Positions 1 through 5,981 of a stretch of 5,981 nt of DNA are shown piece after piece. Position 1 is the stretch's first letter, and each line of letters begins with the position of its first letter. A model generated the notes under the pieces. It did no database searches. It was given only the letters and a program-made list of their open reading frames with translations, and was not told where the DNA came from. A program made the position numbers and the translations under genes. The DNA comes from Mycobacterium sp. (GTDB lineage: Bacteria > Actinomycetota > Actinomycetes > Mycobacteriales > Mycobacteriaceae): NCBI GenBank assembly GCA_018500005.2, contig JAHBAP020000422.1, positions 1 to 5,981 on the forward strand, written 5' to 3'.

Positions 1-827
1 AGAGACAGGTGCTGCACTTGGCCCGGGTCCATGAGCAGTGACTCGTAGGTAATCCGCATGGCGAGATACCCCAGGACGTCGATTCCGGCGTTGGCCCCCG
101 CCCCCTGGCCGGCGCACCACTGCACGTGGGCCGCCCAGCCGGGCATCCGGGTGAGGTGGGCCTGGAAGTACACGACCCGGCGTTCGTCGTCGATACCGAG
201 GCGCGACAACCCTTCGAGCACGGCGTCGTCCGCGCGTTCGGGGATGCGCCGCAACTGCTTTCGGACCGACCGCGCCAAGCTACGGTCCCCCGGGGCCAGT
301 GCTCGCCAGGCTGGGTAGAACCCGCTCTCCCGCCCGGGCATCGGCCACGCCGCACCGCCGAAGTAGGCGGCGCACCACTTGGAGGTCTGCAGGTCGACCG
401 TCTCGGCGACGGTCGGCGACTCATCCTCTGCGCGAGTAGTGAAGCGGCGCAGCGGTTTCTGACCACCGAGACCGTGCAGCATGTCCGCGCGGAGCAGTTC
501 CAGCTGGGCGATCGAACGGCCGCCGATCCGGAGATCCTGCTCTCCGGTCATATTCGGGTAACGGCTCCTCAGCGCCCTGTCGAGGTCCGCGTCGTTGATC
601 CGGCCGTTCCGATGCAACTCCCGGAAGGCCTGTTCACCGAGGGTGCCGGGCATTCCGTAGAGATCACCGGCCCGCCGGATCGCCTGCTCGAAGGGCAGTC
701 CCTCCAAGCCGGCCAGCGGGTTCACTGCGATGAAGGTCTCCAGCGGGTAGTGGGTCGGCACCACCCTGGCGGCCAGCGTGACGTCGGTCCGCAACTGGGC
801 GCGCCGGGTGTCGAGGTCGGTTGTCAT
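1..827 (-). CDS. dabA: DabA-type (DUF2309) inorganic carbon transporter subunit, N-terminal 275 residues
   Basis: This is the 5' part of a minus-strand gene that runs off the left edge. It encodes the carbonic-anhydrase-like cytoplasmic subunit of a DabAB pump, which in characterised systems hydrates CO2 to bicarbonate in a one-way, energy-coupled manner. Seen here: the family-like motif IAVNPLAG at residues 33-40, a stretch ending MPGRESGFYPAWR at about 163-175, and PGWAAHVQW at about 229-237; all resemble DUF2309 proteins. The known members are about 800 residues or longer, so roughly a third is visible. The zinc ligands and catalytic Cys/Asp/His/Cys set lie further on and cannot be assessed. 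The start at 827 is supported by an AGGAG box 7 nt upstream (835-839) and by an ATGA overlap with the stop of dabB, which implies translational coupling and a fixed subunit ratio. No signal peptide is seen, as expected for a cytoplasmic partner. The family assignment is firm; the substrate role is inferred from the family. Confidence 0.9.
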   Translation of the reverse strand, partial: MTTDLDTRRAQLRTDVTLAARVVPTHYPLETFIAVNPLAGLEGLPFEQAIRRAGDLYGMPGTLGEQAFRELHRNGRINDADLDRALRSRYPNMTGEQDLRIGGRSIAQLELLRADMLHGLGGQKPLRRFTTRAEDESPTVAETVDLQTSKWCAAYFGGAAWPMPGRESGFYPAWRALAPGDRSLARSVRKQLRRIPERADDAVLEGLSRLGIDDERRVVYFQAHLTRMPGWAAHVQWCAGQGAGANAGIDVLGYLAMRITYESLLMDPGQVQHLS

Positions 828-2350
828 GAACGGGCTCCTGTCAGGTAGGTGTTCCGGGACGGGATGTGTCCGGCAGTCAAGGCGCTGGTGTACAAGGCGC
901 GGCGAATTCGCTCGGCGCCCGGCGCCCGCCGGGCGAGTGCCAGGGCCCCCAGCAACAGTGCGGCGCCGATCGTTACGGCCCAGACCGCAGGGCCGGCCAG
1001 CCCTGAGGCCGGCAGCGCCGGTGCCAGGAAACCGCTGAGGGCGTTGATGATCGCCACGTATCCGATCGCGACGGGCAACAGGACCGCTGCACCCACCAAG
1101 GTGCCGGACAATCCGGGGCGCCGCCTCAGCCAGCCCCAGGTCACGGCGGCCCCGGTGACCCAGGCGAAGATCAGCAGCGCCTGCTCTGCGGCGTGTTCGC
1201 CGGGTGCCAGGGGAACCACCGCCAGTGCCGCGGCCAGGGCGGCGGCAGGCAGTGCGACGCAGGCCACCGCGTTCGTCGCGGTCTGCCGACCGGTCAACCG
1301 GCGGGCTGGCGGCAGCGACCGGTGACGGCGGTGACCGGCGATCGCCGAACCCGAGGACAAAAACAGGGTCGCTTTGTAGAAACCGTGCGCGACGAGGTGG
1401 ATCACCGCGGCCGCCCACAGGCCCAATCCGCAAGTCAGGATCATGAAGCCCATCTGGGCCGTGGTGGAGTGCGCCAGCGCACCTTTGACATCCGGTTTGA
1501 CCAGCATGACGGCGGCACCGTAAGCCATGGTCGCAGCGCCCGCGATGACCGTCAGCGTCCGGGCCAGGTCGTCGGCGGCCAACGGTGCGGTGCGAATCAG
1601 CAGGATCGCACCGGCGTTGACGACGCCGGCGTGCAGCAGGGCCGAGACCGGCGTCGGGGCCGCCAGCGTCGCCGGTAACCAGCGGTGGAATGGAATCTGG
1701 GCGGACCGTGACAGCGCCGCCAGCACCACGAGTACACCGAGGATCGCGGGCGTACCGCCGACCGGCGCCGGGCCTTCGGCCCGCAGGTCGATTCGGCCCC
1801 AGGTCGCAGTCGCCGCCACGACGGCGACCCACAGCGCCAGATCACCGATCAGGAAGGCCATGACGGTGCGTCTCCAGCCGTCGCGGGCGGCCGGAAGTTG
1901 CCAATAGGTGGCGAGCAGGAGGCACAGGGCGACGCCGGCCAGCGTCCAGCAGGCCGCCAGGGTGACCAGGCTTGCCGCGGCGGTAAGGCCGGCGGAGGCG
2001 GCCGTCAAGAGACCCGCTCCCCCGGCAAACCAGGCCGCGCGCGGGTCGCCGGTCAGGTAGCGCACCGCGTAGGTCTGGACGATGGCGCTGACGCCGAAAA
2101 CCAGCAGCAGCAGAACCGCTGCGAGTCTGTCGACGTTGAACTCCCCGCCCAGGATGTGCGCCGACGGGGAGACGCCCCGGGCGGACCCGACTGCCAGTGC
2201 GACCGCTCCGAGGAAGCCGAGGCCGGCCGTCAAGGCTCCGACTTGGACGAAGCGCCGCGGCGCGCGCTGACCGAACACAAAGCTCAGTGCTGCGGCGATC
2301 GCCGGCGTGGTCAGCATCGCCGCCAGCGTTCCGCTCCCGGTAATCCACAT
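824..2350 (-). CDS. dabB: DabB-type proton-conducting membrane subunit (NuoL/MrpA-like)
   Basis: This is a 508-residue polytopic membrane protein of the proton-antiporter family shared with complex I NuoL and Mrp antiporters. In DabAB systems it is thought to pass cations inward and power the DabA subunit. Family blocks seen: RSAQIPFHRWLP at 215-226 followed by APTPVSALLHAG at 231-242, then VKPDVKGALAHSTTAQMGFM at 284-303, and HLVAHGFYKATLFLSSG at 318-334 with the conserved Lys326. The tail YTSALTAGHIPSRNTYL (487-503) is also DabB-like. At 508 residues it is shorter than NuoL (about 600) and lacks its long C-terminal lateral helix, which fits DabB rather than a complex I subunit; no other nuo genes are nearby. 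The TM5 glutamate of NuoL appears to be Thr136 here. No Shine-Dalgarno precedes the ATG at 2350, but a promoter places transcription start at or next to that ATG, so a leaderless message is likely. Met12 (2317) is an alternative start. The stop overlaps dabA by 4 nt. Confidence 0.9.
   Translation of the reverse strand: MWITGSGTLAAMLTTPAIAAALSFVFGQRAPRRFVQVGALTAGLGFLGAVALAVGSARGVSPSAHILGGEFNVDRLAAVLLLLVFGVSAIVQTYAVRYLTGDPRAAWFAGGAGLLTAASAGLTAAASLVTLAACWTLAGVALCLLLATYWQLPAARDGWRRTVMAFLIGDLALWVAVVAATATWGRIDLRAEGPAPVGGTPAILGVLVVLAALSRSAQIPFHRWLPATLAAPTPVSALLHAGVVNAGAILLIRTAPLAADDLARTLTVIAGAATMAYGAAVMLVKPDVKGALAHSTTAQMGFMILTCGLGLWAAAVIHLVAHGFYKATLFLSSGSAIAGHRRHRSLPPARRLTGRQTATNAVACVALPAAALAAALAVVPLAPGEHAAEQALLIFAWVTGAAVTWGWLRRRPGLSGTLVGAAVLLPVAIGYVAIINALSGFLAPALPASGLAGPAVWAVTIGAALLLGALALARRAPGAERIRRALYTSALTAGHIPSRNTYLTGARS
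835..839 (-). promoter_or_regulatory. Ribosome binding site of dabA inside the end of dabB
   Basis: On the minus strand AGGAG lies 7 nt before the ATG at 825-827. It decides the dabA start and sits in the last codons of dabB. The ATG and the dabB TGA share bases as ATGA (824-827), so ribosomes finishing dabB can start dabA directly. Confidence 0.8.
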
Positions 2351-2357
2351 GCGATGC

Positions 2358-2387
2358 AGATTACGGGTGTTGAACTACGTATGTCAA
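2358..2387 (-). promoter_or_regulatory. Promoter of dabBA, housekeeping-type, giving a leaderless transcript
   Basis: Reading the minus strand, TTGACA (2382-2387) is a perfect -35 hexamer, followed by an 18-nt spacer and TAATCT (2358-2363), which fits the mycobacterial TAnnnT -10. Seven nucleotides separate the -10 from the A of the dabB ATG at 2350, so transcription should begin at or within a base or two of the start codon. This explains the missing Shine-Dalgarno. Such a close consensus match suggests strong intrinsic activity that may need repression. It is read from sequence only; the start point is inferred. Confidence 0.7.
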
Positions 2388-2420
2388 TGTTCGCAATTAT
2401 TGATTCGCGATTGGCGAATT
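2383..2420. promoter_or_regulatory. Cluster of inverted repeats, candidate operator between the divergent promoters
   Basis: This AT-rich patch (15 G/C in 2381-2420, against a GC-rich background) holds overlapping symmetric elements. ATTCGC (2403-2408) and GCGAAT (2414-2419) form a perfect 6-bp inverted repeat with a 5-nt centre. TTCGCAAT (2390-2397) pairs imperfectly with ATTGGCGAA (2410-2418), giving three TTCGC-like half-sites in 30 bp. TCAAT (2384-2388) and ATTGA (2399-2403) are a further pair that reaches into the dabB -35 box. A dimeric winged-helix protein could bind here and affect both genes. The repeats are seen; their use as an operator, and by the adjacent regulator, is inference. 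Confidence 0.5.
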
Positions 2421-2458
2421 GGTCGCCCATCTGTCACGACACCTGGATCCGGCCAAAG

Positions 2459-2464
2459 TAGACT
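2459..2464 (+). promoter_or_regulatory. -10 element of the winged-helix regulator gene, leaderless
   Basis: TAGACT fits TAnnnT, and only 6 nt (2465-2470) separate it from the ATG at 2471, so the message is probably leaderless; no Shine-Dalgarno is visible before this ATG. No good -35 is found: the region around 2434-2441 has only weak matches. A weak promoter suits an autoregulated regulator. Confidence 0.55.
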
Positions 2465-2470
2465 ATTGGT

Positions 2471-2758
2471 ATGAGTCAGTGGACGTTCCTCACCAACCAC
2501 GCCCATACGCTCGTCTGCATCGCCCGCGACCCCGGACTGCGGTTGCGCGACGTGGCCGAACGTGTCGGCGTCACCGAACGCGCCGCGCAACGCATCGTCA
2601 GCGACCTGGTCGACGCCGGTTACCTGGAACGGCAGAAGGAAGGCCGGCGAAATACCTATCGGGTTCGGGCCGACCGCCCGCTGCGCCACCCCGTCGAGTA
2701 CGGACACCACGTCGGCGAAGTTCTCGCGGTTTTCGACGGTGTTCCCGAATTGAGCTGA
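2471..2758 (+). CDS. Small winged helix-turn-helix transcriptional regulator, divergent from dabBA
   Basis: This 95-residue protein is essentially one winged-helix domain of the MarR/ArsR-like fold. After an N-terminal helix (about 4-19, with WTFLTNHAHTLVCIARD) come helix 2 (LRDVAERVG, 25-33), the recognition helix (VTERAAQRIVSDLVDAG, 34-50) and a basic wing (YLERQKEGRRNTYRV, 51-65). The tail from PLRHPVE onward (70-95) is short. It resembles a family of small actinobacterial HTH proteins opening with W-x-FLTNHA and carrying GRRNxY in the wing. No separate ligand domain is present; Cys16 is the only cysteine and no metal site is evident, so the signal is unknown. It should act as a dimer on DNA in the cytoplasm. 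Its position, divergent from dabB across a 120-bp region with inverted repeats, suggests it controls the dab operon and itself; this is inference. The start follows a TAGACT -10 by 6 nt. It ends 2 nt from the convergent oxidoreductase gene. Confidence 0.88.
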   Translation: MSQWTFLTNHAHTLVCIARDPGLRLRDVAERVGVTERAAQRIVSDLVDAGYLERQKEGRRNTYRVRADRPLRHPVEYGHHVGEVLAVFDGVPELS

Positions 2759-2763
2759 GCTCA
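2756..2763. other. Convergent stop codons within an 8-bp palindrome
   Basis: TGAGCTCA is a perfect palindrome that holds the TGA of the regulator gene (2756-2758) and, on the other strand, the TGA of the oxidoreductase gene (2761-2763). There is no U-rich hairpin or other intrinsic terminator, so transcripts from either side probably run into the opposite gene or end by Rho. Confidence 0.7.
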
Positions 2764-3621
2764 GGCGTCCAGCGCCAGGTCCGTCCGGAAACGTCGCATC
2801 CCCTCGATTTTCTCGCTCAGCGACGCGTTGGGTCCGGCGTAGAACATCCACGGCATGGTCAGGATGGCGTCGATACCGGCGGCCTCGGCGCGTTGGTAGT
2901 GCGCGGGCAGGTAGGCATCGATCAACGGGGTGATGACGGTGTAACCGTCCATGCCCAAACCGTTGGCGGACCGCAGTTCGCGGATCCGGTCGATCGACGC
3001 TACGGCCTGATCCAACCCGATTAGGTCGCCGATCCAACCGTCGTTCCGGGCGGCGCGGCGAAGCGCGATATCGGAGAGCCCACCGGAGTAGATCGGGATC
3101 GGCGGCGGCGTGGGCGTCATCTCCAGGCGCGGGGTCCGGTAGAACTCCCCCTCGAATTCGCTCCAACCGGGCTGCCAGAGAACTTTGAACAGTTCGAGCA
3201 TCTCGTCGGTTCGCTTACCGCGCTTGGCAAACGACTGGCCGAGCAGATCGAACTCCTCCTCACACCAGCCGACACCGACTCCCAGTTCCACCCGCCCGCC
3301 GGACAGCACCGCCGCGGTGCCGATCGCCTTGGCCGCCGAGTAGGGATCGCGCATGGCCGGGATATAGACGGTGGTGACGAACTTGAGCCGTGCGGTCACC
3401 TGGGCCAGTGCACCGACCAGCACCCAGGGATCCAGCCAGTCGGTGAACGGCTGCCAGCGCCGCTGACCGTCCGGGGTGTAAGGATAGGGGGTGGCCAGCG
3501 TCTCGAGATTCACCACATGGTCCGGAATGGCCATTCCCTCGTAGCCGAGTTCATCTGCCGCTCTTGCGATCTCGACAACCTCACCGGCCTCGAGGAAGGC
3601 ACTGCTGATGTAGAACTTCAT
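2761..3621 (-). CDS. LLM-class F420/flavin-dependent oxidoreductase (TIGR03619-like)
   Basis: This is a 286-residue luciferase-like monooxygenase-fold (TIM barrel) protein, a usual length for F420-dependent members common in mycobacteria. Seen: the N-terminal strand MKFYISSAF, AIPDHV at 31-36, the signature GRVELGVGVGWCEEEFDLLG at 109-128, RGKRTDE at 134-140 and PIPIYSGG at 174-181, the last close to the usual cofactor phosphate-binding region. The family uses F420 or FMN to reduce or oxidise a wide range of substrates; the substrate here cannot be told from sequence, and F420 is favoured only because of the likely host. It is cytosolic, with no signal peptide or membrane segment. Its ATG overlaps the stop of the thioesterase gene as ATGA (3618-3621) and lacks a clear Shine-Dalgarno, so translation is probably coupled. 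Sharing an operon with a hotdog thioesterase suggests, weakly, a role in acyl-CoA or lipid-like substrate metabolism. Confidence 0.88.
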   Translation of the reverse strand: MKFYISSAFLEAGEVVEIARAADELGYEGMAIPDHVVNLETLATPYPYTPDGQRRWQPFTDWLDPWVLVGALAQVTARLKFVTTVYIPAMRDPYSAAKAIGTAAVLSGGRVELGVGVGWCEEEFDLLGQSFAKRGKRTDEMLELFKVLWQPGWSEFEGEFYRTPRLEMTPTPPPIPIYSGGLSDIALRRAARNDGWIGDLIGLDQAVASIDRIRELRSANGLGMDGYTVITPLIDAYLPAHYQRAEAAGIDAILTMPWMFYAGPNASLSEKIEGMRRFRTDLALDA

Positions 3622-4244
3622 GAGCTTGCCCAGGCCGGCGTGATGAAAACTCCTTCAGCCTCCACCGTCGGCCCCTCGGCGTCACTGATGAAGCCCCGGG
3701 CGTAGGTCTTGCGATCCTCGCATCGCTCGACGAAAGCCTCCGCGCGCAGCGGCCCCAATGGTGTGCCACGCAGATATCTCACCGTGAAGGTGCCGGTGAA
3801 CCGGGGCTTTACCAGCCCGCCACTGGCGGCCTCCCCCAGCAGGTGGTCGAGCACGAGGGCCGAAATGCCGCCGTGGGCCAACCCGGGTGGCCCCTCGTAG
3901 GCCGCACCGAGGGTGAACTCACTCCAGCAGCGACCGTCGGAATCGTGCTGGATCACCAGCGGAGGCGCCACCGGGTTGCGTTGTCCCGCCGCGGGATTGG
4001 TGAACAACAGGGGCCTGCCGGTCTCGGCATGCCGCAGCGAGTGCCAGCCCTCGGAGTTGAGCGGCTGAAGGCTCGCAGTCACCGCAGAGACCGCTTCCGT
4101 AGCCGCGCGGATGGTGTCCTCAGCGGCGCCGGTACGGACGGTGGCATCGATCAGCCCCCGCACCGCCTCGGCCAACGGCCCGTACAGGTTCTGCAGCCGG
4201 TCGAACTCCTCGGCACTGATGAACTGAGCTTCCCAGTTCTGCAT
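3618..4244 (-). CDS. PaaI-family hotdog-fold thioesterase
   Basis: This 208-residue protein has its hotdog domain in the C-terminal half. The key motif GPPGLAHGGISALVLDHLLG lies at 118-137: HGG (124-126) starts the central helix and Asp133 is placed as the usual catalytic acid/base. TGTFTVRYLRGTPLGPLRAE (150-169) is the second strand block typical of PaaI-like enzymes. These hydrolyse acyl-CoA thioesters in the cytosol, usually as dimers or tetramers; the acyl chain is unknown. About 80-100 residues of extra N-terminal sequence precede the hotdog core, a layout also seen in other actinobacterial members. The start at 4244 is chosen because GGGAG lies 6 nt upstream (4251-4255) and the upstream glnE stop ends at 4247, leaving 2 nt between genes. 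The frame stays open further upstream, but that part lies inside glnE and does not look like protein of this family. The stop overlaps the oxidoreductase start by 4 nt. Confidence 0.88.
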   Translation of the reverse strand: MQNWEAQFISAEEFDRLQNLYGPLAEAVRGLIDATVRTGAAEDTIRAATEAVSAVTASLQPLNSEGWHSLRHAETGRPLLFTNPAAGQRNPVAPPLVIQHDSDGRCWSEFTLGAAYEGPPGLAHGGISALVLDHLLGEAASGGLVKPRFTGTFTVRYLRGTPLGPLRAEAFVERCEDRKTYARGFISDAEGPTVEAEGVFITPAWASS

Positions 4245-4246
4245 TC

Positions 4247-5981
4247 TCAACTCCCGAAGACTTTGCTCACAACGGCTTTCGCGCGGCGCGTCACGCGCAG
4301 ATAGTTGTCCAGGAACGCCCCGCCATCGCCGTCGGACCAGCCCGCCGCGGCGGCGACCGCGTTGAGTTGCCTTCCGGGGCCGGGCAACTGGTCGGTCGGC
4401 CGGCCGCGGACGAGCACCAGAGCATTGCGAGCCCGCGTCGCGGTAAGCCATGCCTCCCGTAACTGGTCGACGTCGGCCTCCGGGATCAGGCCCGCTTCCT
4501 CCACGGCGTTCAGCGCGTCCAGCGTCGAGGTGGTGTGCAGGGCGGGAACCTCGTGTCCGTGGCGCAGTTGCAGCAGTTGAACGGTCCATTCGACATCAGC
4601 GAGGCCGCCTCGGCCCAGTTTGGTGTGGGTATTGGGATCGGCACCGCGGGGCAGCCGTTCGGCGTCGACGCGGGCCTTGATCCGGCGGATCTCCCGGACC
4701 GCCTCCGGGGACACCCCGCCCTCCGGATATCGAGTTTTGTCGGCCATTGCCACGAACCGGGCGCCCAGGTCGGGGTCTCCGGCCACCGGGCGGGCCCTCA
4801 ACAGGGCCTGGACCTCCCACGGTTGGGCCCATTGCCCGTAGTAGGCGGCGTACGACCCCAGCGTCCGGACGAGCGGGCCGTTGCGGCCCTCCGGACGCAG
4901 GTTTGCGTCGACTTCCAGCGGCGGGTCATCACTCGGCGATCCGAGCAGCGTGCGCAGCTGCTCGGCCACCGTCACCGACCACTTAACCGCCTTGGTTTCG
5001 TCCATCCCCGGGGACGGCTCGCAGACGAACATCACGTCGGCATCGGAGCCGTAGCCCAGTTCCCCGCCGCTGAGCCGACCCATCCCGATCACCGAGATGG
5101 CCGCGGGAGCAACACCGTCGGCAGGAGTGTTGGCGCGGGTGATCGCGTCCAGCGCGCACTGCAGAACCGCCACCCACACCGAGGTCAACGCGGTGCACAC
5201 CTGCTCCACGTCGAGCATCCCGAGCAAGTCGGCCGAGGCGACCCGCGCCAATTCCCGGCGGCGCAGGGTGCGCGCGGCAGCGATGGCCCTGGCCGGTTCG
5301 GGATGACGGCCGGCCGAAGCGATGAGCGCCCGAGCCACCCCGTCGGGATCGACGTCGAGCAGCTTCGGCCCGGTCGGGCCGTCGGCGTAGGACTGGATCA
5401 CCTCCGGTGCGCGCATCAGCAACTCGGGGACGAAGGCCGACGTTCCCAGCACCCGCATCAGTCGCTTTGCCACCGCACTCTCGTCCCGCAGCGTGCTCAG
5501 ATACCAACGCTGGTCGGCCAGCGCCTCGCTGATCCGGCGGTAAGCCAACAAGCCGCTATCGGGGTCAGGGGTGTCCGACAGCCAGTCCAGCAGTCGGGGC
5601 AGCAGAACGGCCTGCACCCGGCCGCGCCGGCCGCTGGAGTTCACCAGAGCACCCAGGTGCGTCAGCGCACTCTGCGGACCCTCGTATCCCAGCGCAGCCA
5701 ACTGTCTCTCGGCCGCCTCGGATGACATCTGGGACAACCCCAGCGACGGGCCGACCGATTCGAGCAACGGTTGGTAGAAGAGCTTGGCGTGCAGCTTGGA
5801 CACCCGAACGCTTTGTCGTTTGAGTTCCTCGCGCAGCACGCCGAGTGCGTCGTGTGTCCCGTCGGGCCGGACGTGGGACGCCCGCGCCAGCCAGCGCAGG
5901 GCCTCGTCGTCACCGGGTGCGGGCAGCAGGTGGGTCCGCTTGAGCCGCTGCAACTGCAACCGGTGCTCGAGCAGTCGAAGG
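4247..5981 (-). CDS. glnE: Bifunctional glutamine synthetase adenylyltransferase/adenylyl-removing enzyme, C-terminal 577 residues
   Basis: GlnE adds AMP to, and removes it from, a tyrosine of glutamine synthetase, tuning ammonium assimilation to nitrogen status. The gene enters from the right edge; the frame is open to 5981 (first full codon 5980, [24 protein letters not shown], typical of the interdomain region), so the start and the N-terminal deadenylase domain are mostly outside. The actinobacterial enzyme is about 1,000 residues. Seen: the helical linker (about 5450-5960), then the C-terminal adenylyltransferase domain with the nucleotidyltransferase motif [11 protein letters not shown] (5036-5068; the two Asp bind metal), [10 protein letters not shown] (4886-4915) carrying a third acidic residue, and [12 protein letters not shown] (4586-4621), followed by the helical C-terminal region to the end KVFGS. 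All expected catalytic features of this domain are present, so it should be active. A TTG at 5959 is an internal Leu codon, not a start. The stop is 2 nt from the thioesterase start, implying an operon. Confidence 0.95.
   Translation of the reverse strand, partial: LRLLEHRLQLQRLKRTHLLPAPGDDEALRWLARASHVRPDGTHDALGVLREELKRQSVRVSKLHAKLFYQPLLESVGPSLGLSQMSSEAAERQLAALGYEGPQSALTHLGALVNSSGRRGRVQAVLLPRLLDWLSDTPDPDSGLLAYRRISEALADQRWYLSTLRDESAVAKRLMRVLGTSAFVPELLMRAPEVIQSYADGPTGPKLLDVDPDGVARALIASAGRHPEPARAIAAARTLRRRELARVASADLLGMLDVEQVCTALTSVWVAVLQCALDAITRANTPADGVAPAAISVIGMGRLSGGELGYGSDADVMFVCEPSPGMDETKAVKWSVTVAEQLRTLLGSPSDDPPLEVDANLRPEGRNGPLVRTLGSYAAYYGQWAQPWEVQALLRARPVAGDPDLGARFVAMADKTRYPEGGVSPEAVREIRRIKARVDAERLPRGADPNTHTKLGRGGLADVEWTVQLLQLRHGHEVPALHTTSTLDALNAVEEAGLIPEADVDQLREAWLTATRARNALVLVRGRPTDQLPGPGRQLNAVAAAAGWSDGDGGAFLDNYLRVTRRAKAVVSKVFGS
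4251..4255 (-). promoter_or_regulatory. Ribosome binding site of the thioesterase gene inside glnE
   Basis: GGGAG on the minus strand, 6 nt before the ATG at 4242-4244, fixes the start of the 208-residue thioesterase. It is made of the last two sense codons of glnE, so both genes share one message. Confidence 0.75.

Noticed and set aside
126..848. 240-codon open frame on the plus strand opposite dabA
   Set aside because: The opposite strand encodes DUF2309 motifs with a good start and ribosome site; the plus frame looks like a composition artefact.
824..2350. Reading the membrane protein as complex I subunit NuoL or as an Mrp antiporter subunit
   Set aside because: It is shorter than NuoL, has a DabB-like tail, stands alone from other nuo or mrp genes, and is translationally coupled to a DUF2309 gene.
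2384..3166. 260-codon minus-strand frame across the regulator, the convergent junction and the 3' part of the oxidoreductase gene
   Set aside because: It overlaps two well-supported genes and would erase the promoter region; the product is Arg/Asp/Pro-rich with no family features.
4245..4589. N-terminal extension of the thioesterase frame up to 4589
   Set aside because: This part lies in the glnE coding sequence, is Arg/Gly/Ala-rich and unlike thioesterases; the ATG at 4244 has a good ribosome site.
4535..5725. Long open frame of 396 codons on the plus strand inside glnE
   Set aside because: It is fully antisense to the clear GlnE adenylyltransferase coding sequence, has low-complexity Arg/Gly/Pro/His composition and no recognisable domain; long antisense frames are normal in GC-rich DNA.
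5957..5959. TTG as a start codon for glnE
   Set aside because: The frame continues upstream to the window edge with GlnE-like sequence, so this is an internal Leu codon of a gene cut by the window end.
1..5981. Search for tRNA or rRNA genes, CRISPR arrays, insertion sequences, attachment sites or tandem repeats
   Set aside because: Nothing of these kinds was seen by eye; all but about 120 bp of the window is accounted for by protein genes.

Overview
The window looks like a piece of chromosome from a high-GC actinobacterium, most likely a Mycobacterium or a close relative. Three things support this. The GlnE C-terminal half reads like the mycobacterial enzyme. An F420-dependent-type luciferase-like oxidoreductase is present. 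Promoters of the TAnnnT type sit directly against start codons, as in mycobacterial leaderless genes. The genus is an inference; no rRNA or other direct marker is in the window.

The window is almost entirely coding and falls into two blocks. Block 1 (about 1-2758) is an inorganic-carbon uptake locus. dabB (824-2350, minus) encodes a NuoL/MrpA-like membrane subunit. Its stop codon overlaps the start of dabA (1-827, minus, 3' end outside the window), which encodes the DUF2309 carbonic-anhydrase-like subunit. Divergent from dabB is a 95-residue winged-helix regulator (2471-2758, plus). The only real non-coding stretch, 2351-2470, separates them. It is AT-rich, carries a promoter for each gene placed so that both transcripts should be leaderless, and holds a cluster of inverted repeats next to the dabB -35 box. 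The inference is that the small regulator controls the dab operon, and probably itself, from this region.

Block 2 (2761-5981, all minus) reads, in transcription order, glnE (C-terminal 577 residues, start outside the window), a PaaI-type hotdog thioesterase (3618-4244) and an LLM-class flavin/F420 oxidoreductase (2761-3621). glnE and the thioesterase gene are 2 nt apart, and the thioesterase and oxidoreductase genes overlap by 4 nt, so the three are probably co-transcribed and translationally coupled. The oxidoreductase gene and the regulator gene converge with only 2 nt between their stop codons, and no terminator is visible there.

The most interesting element is the divergent regulator / dabBA arrangement. 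DabAB pumps have been characterised in chemoautotrophs and a few heterotrophs. A dedicated small winged-helix regulator with a compact leaderless divergent promoter in an actinobacterium is, as far as I know, not well described.
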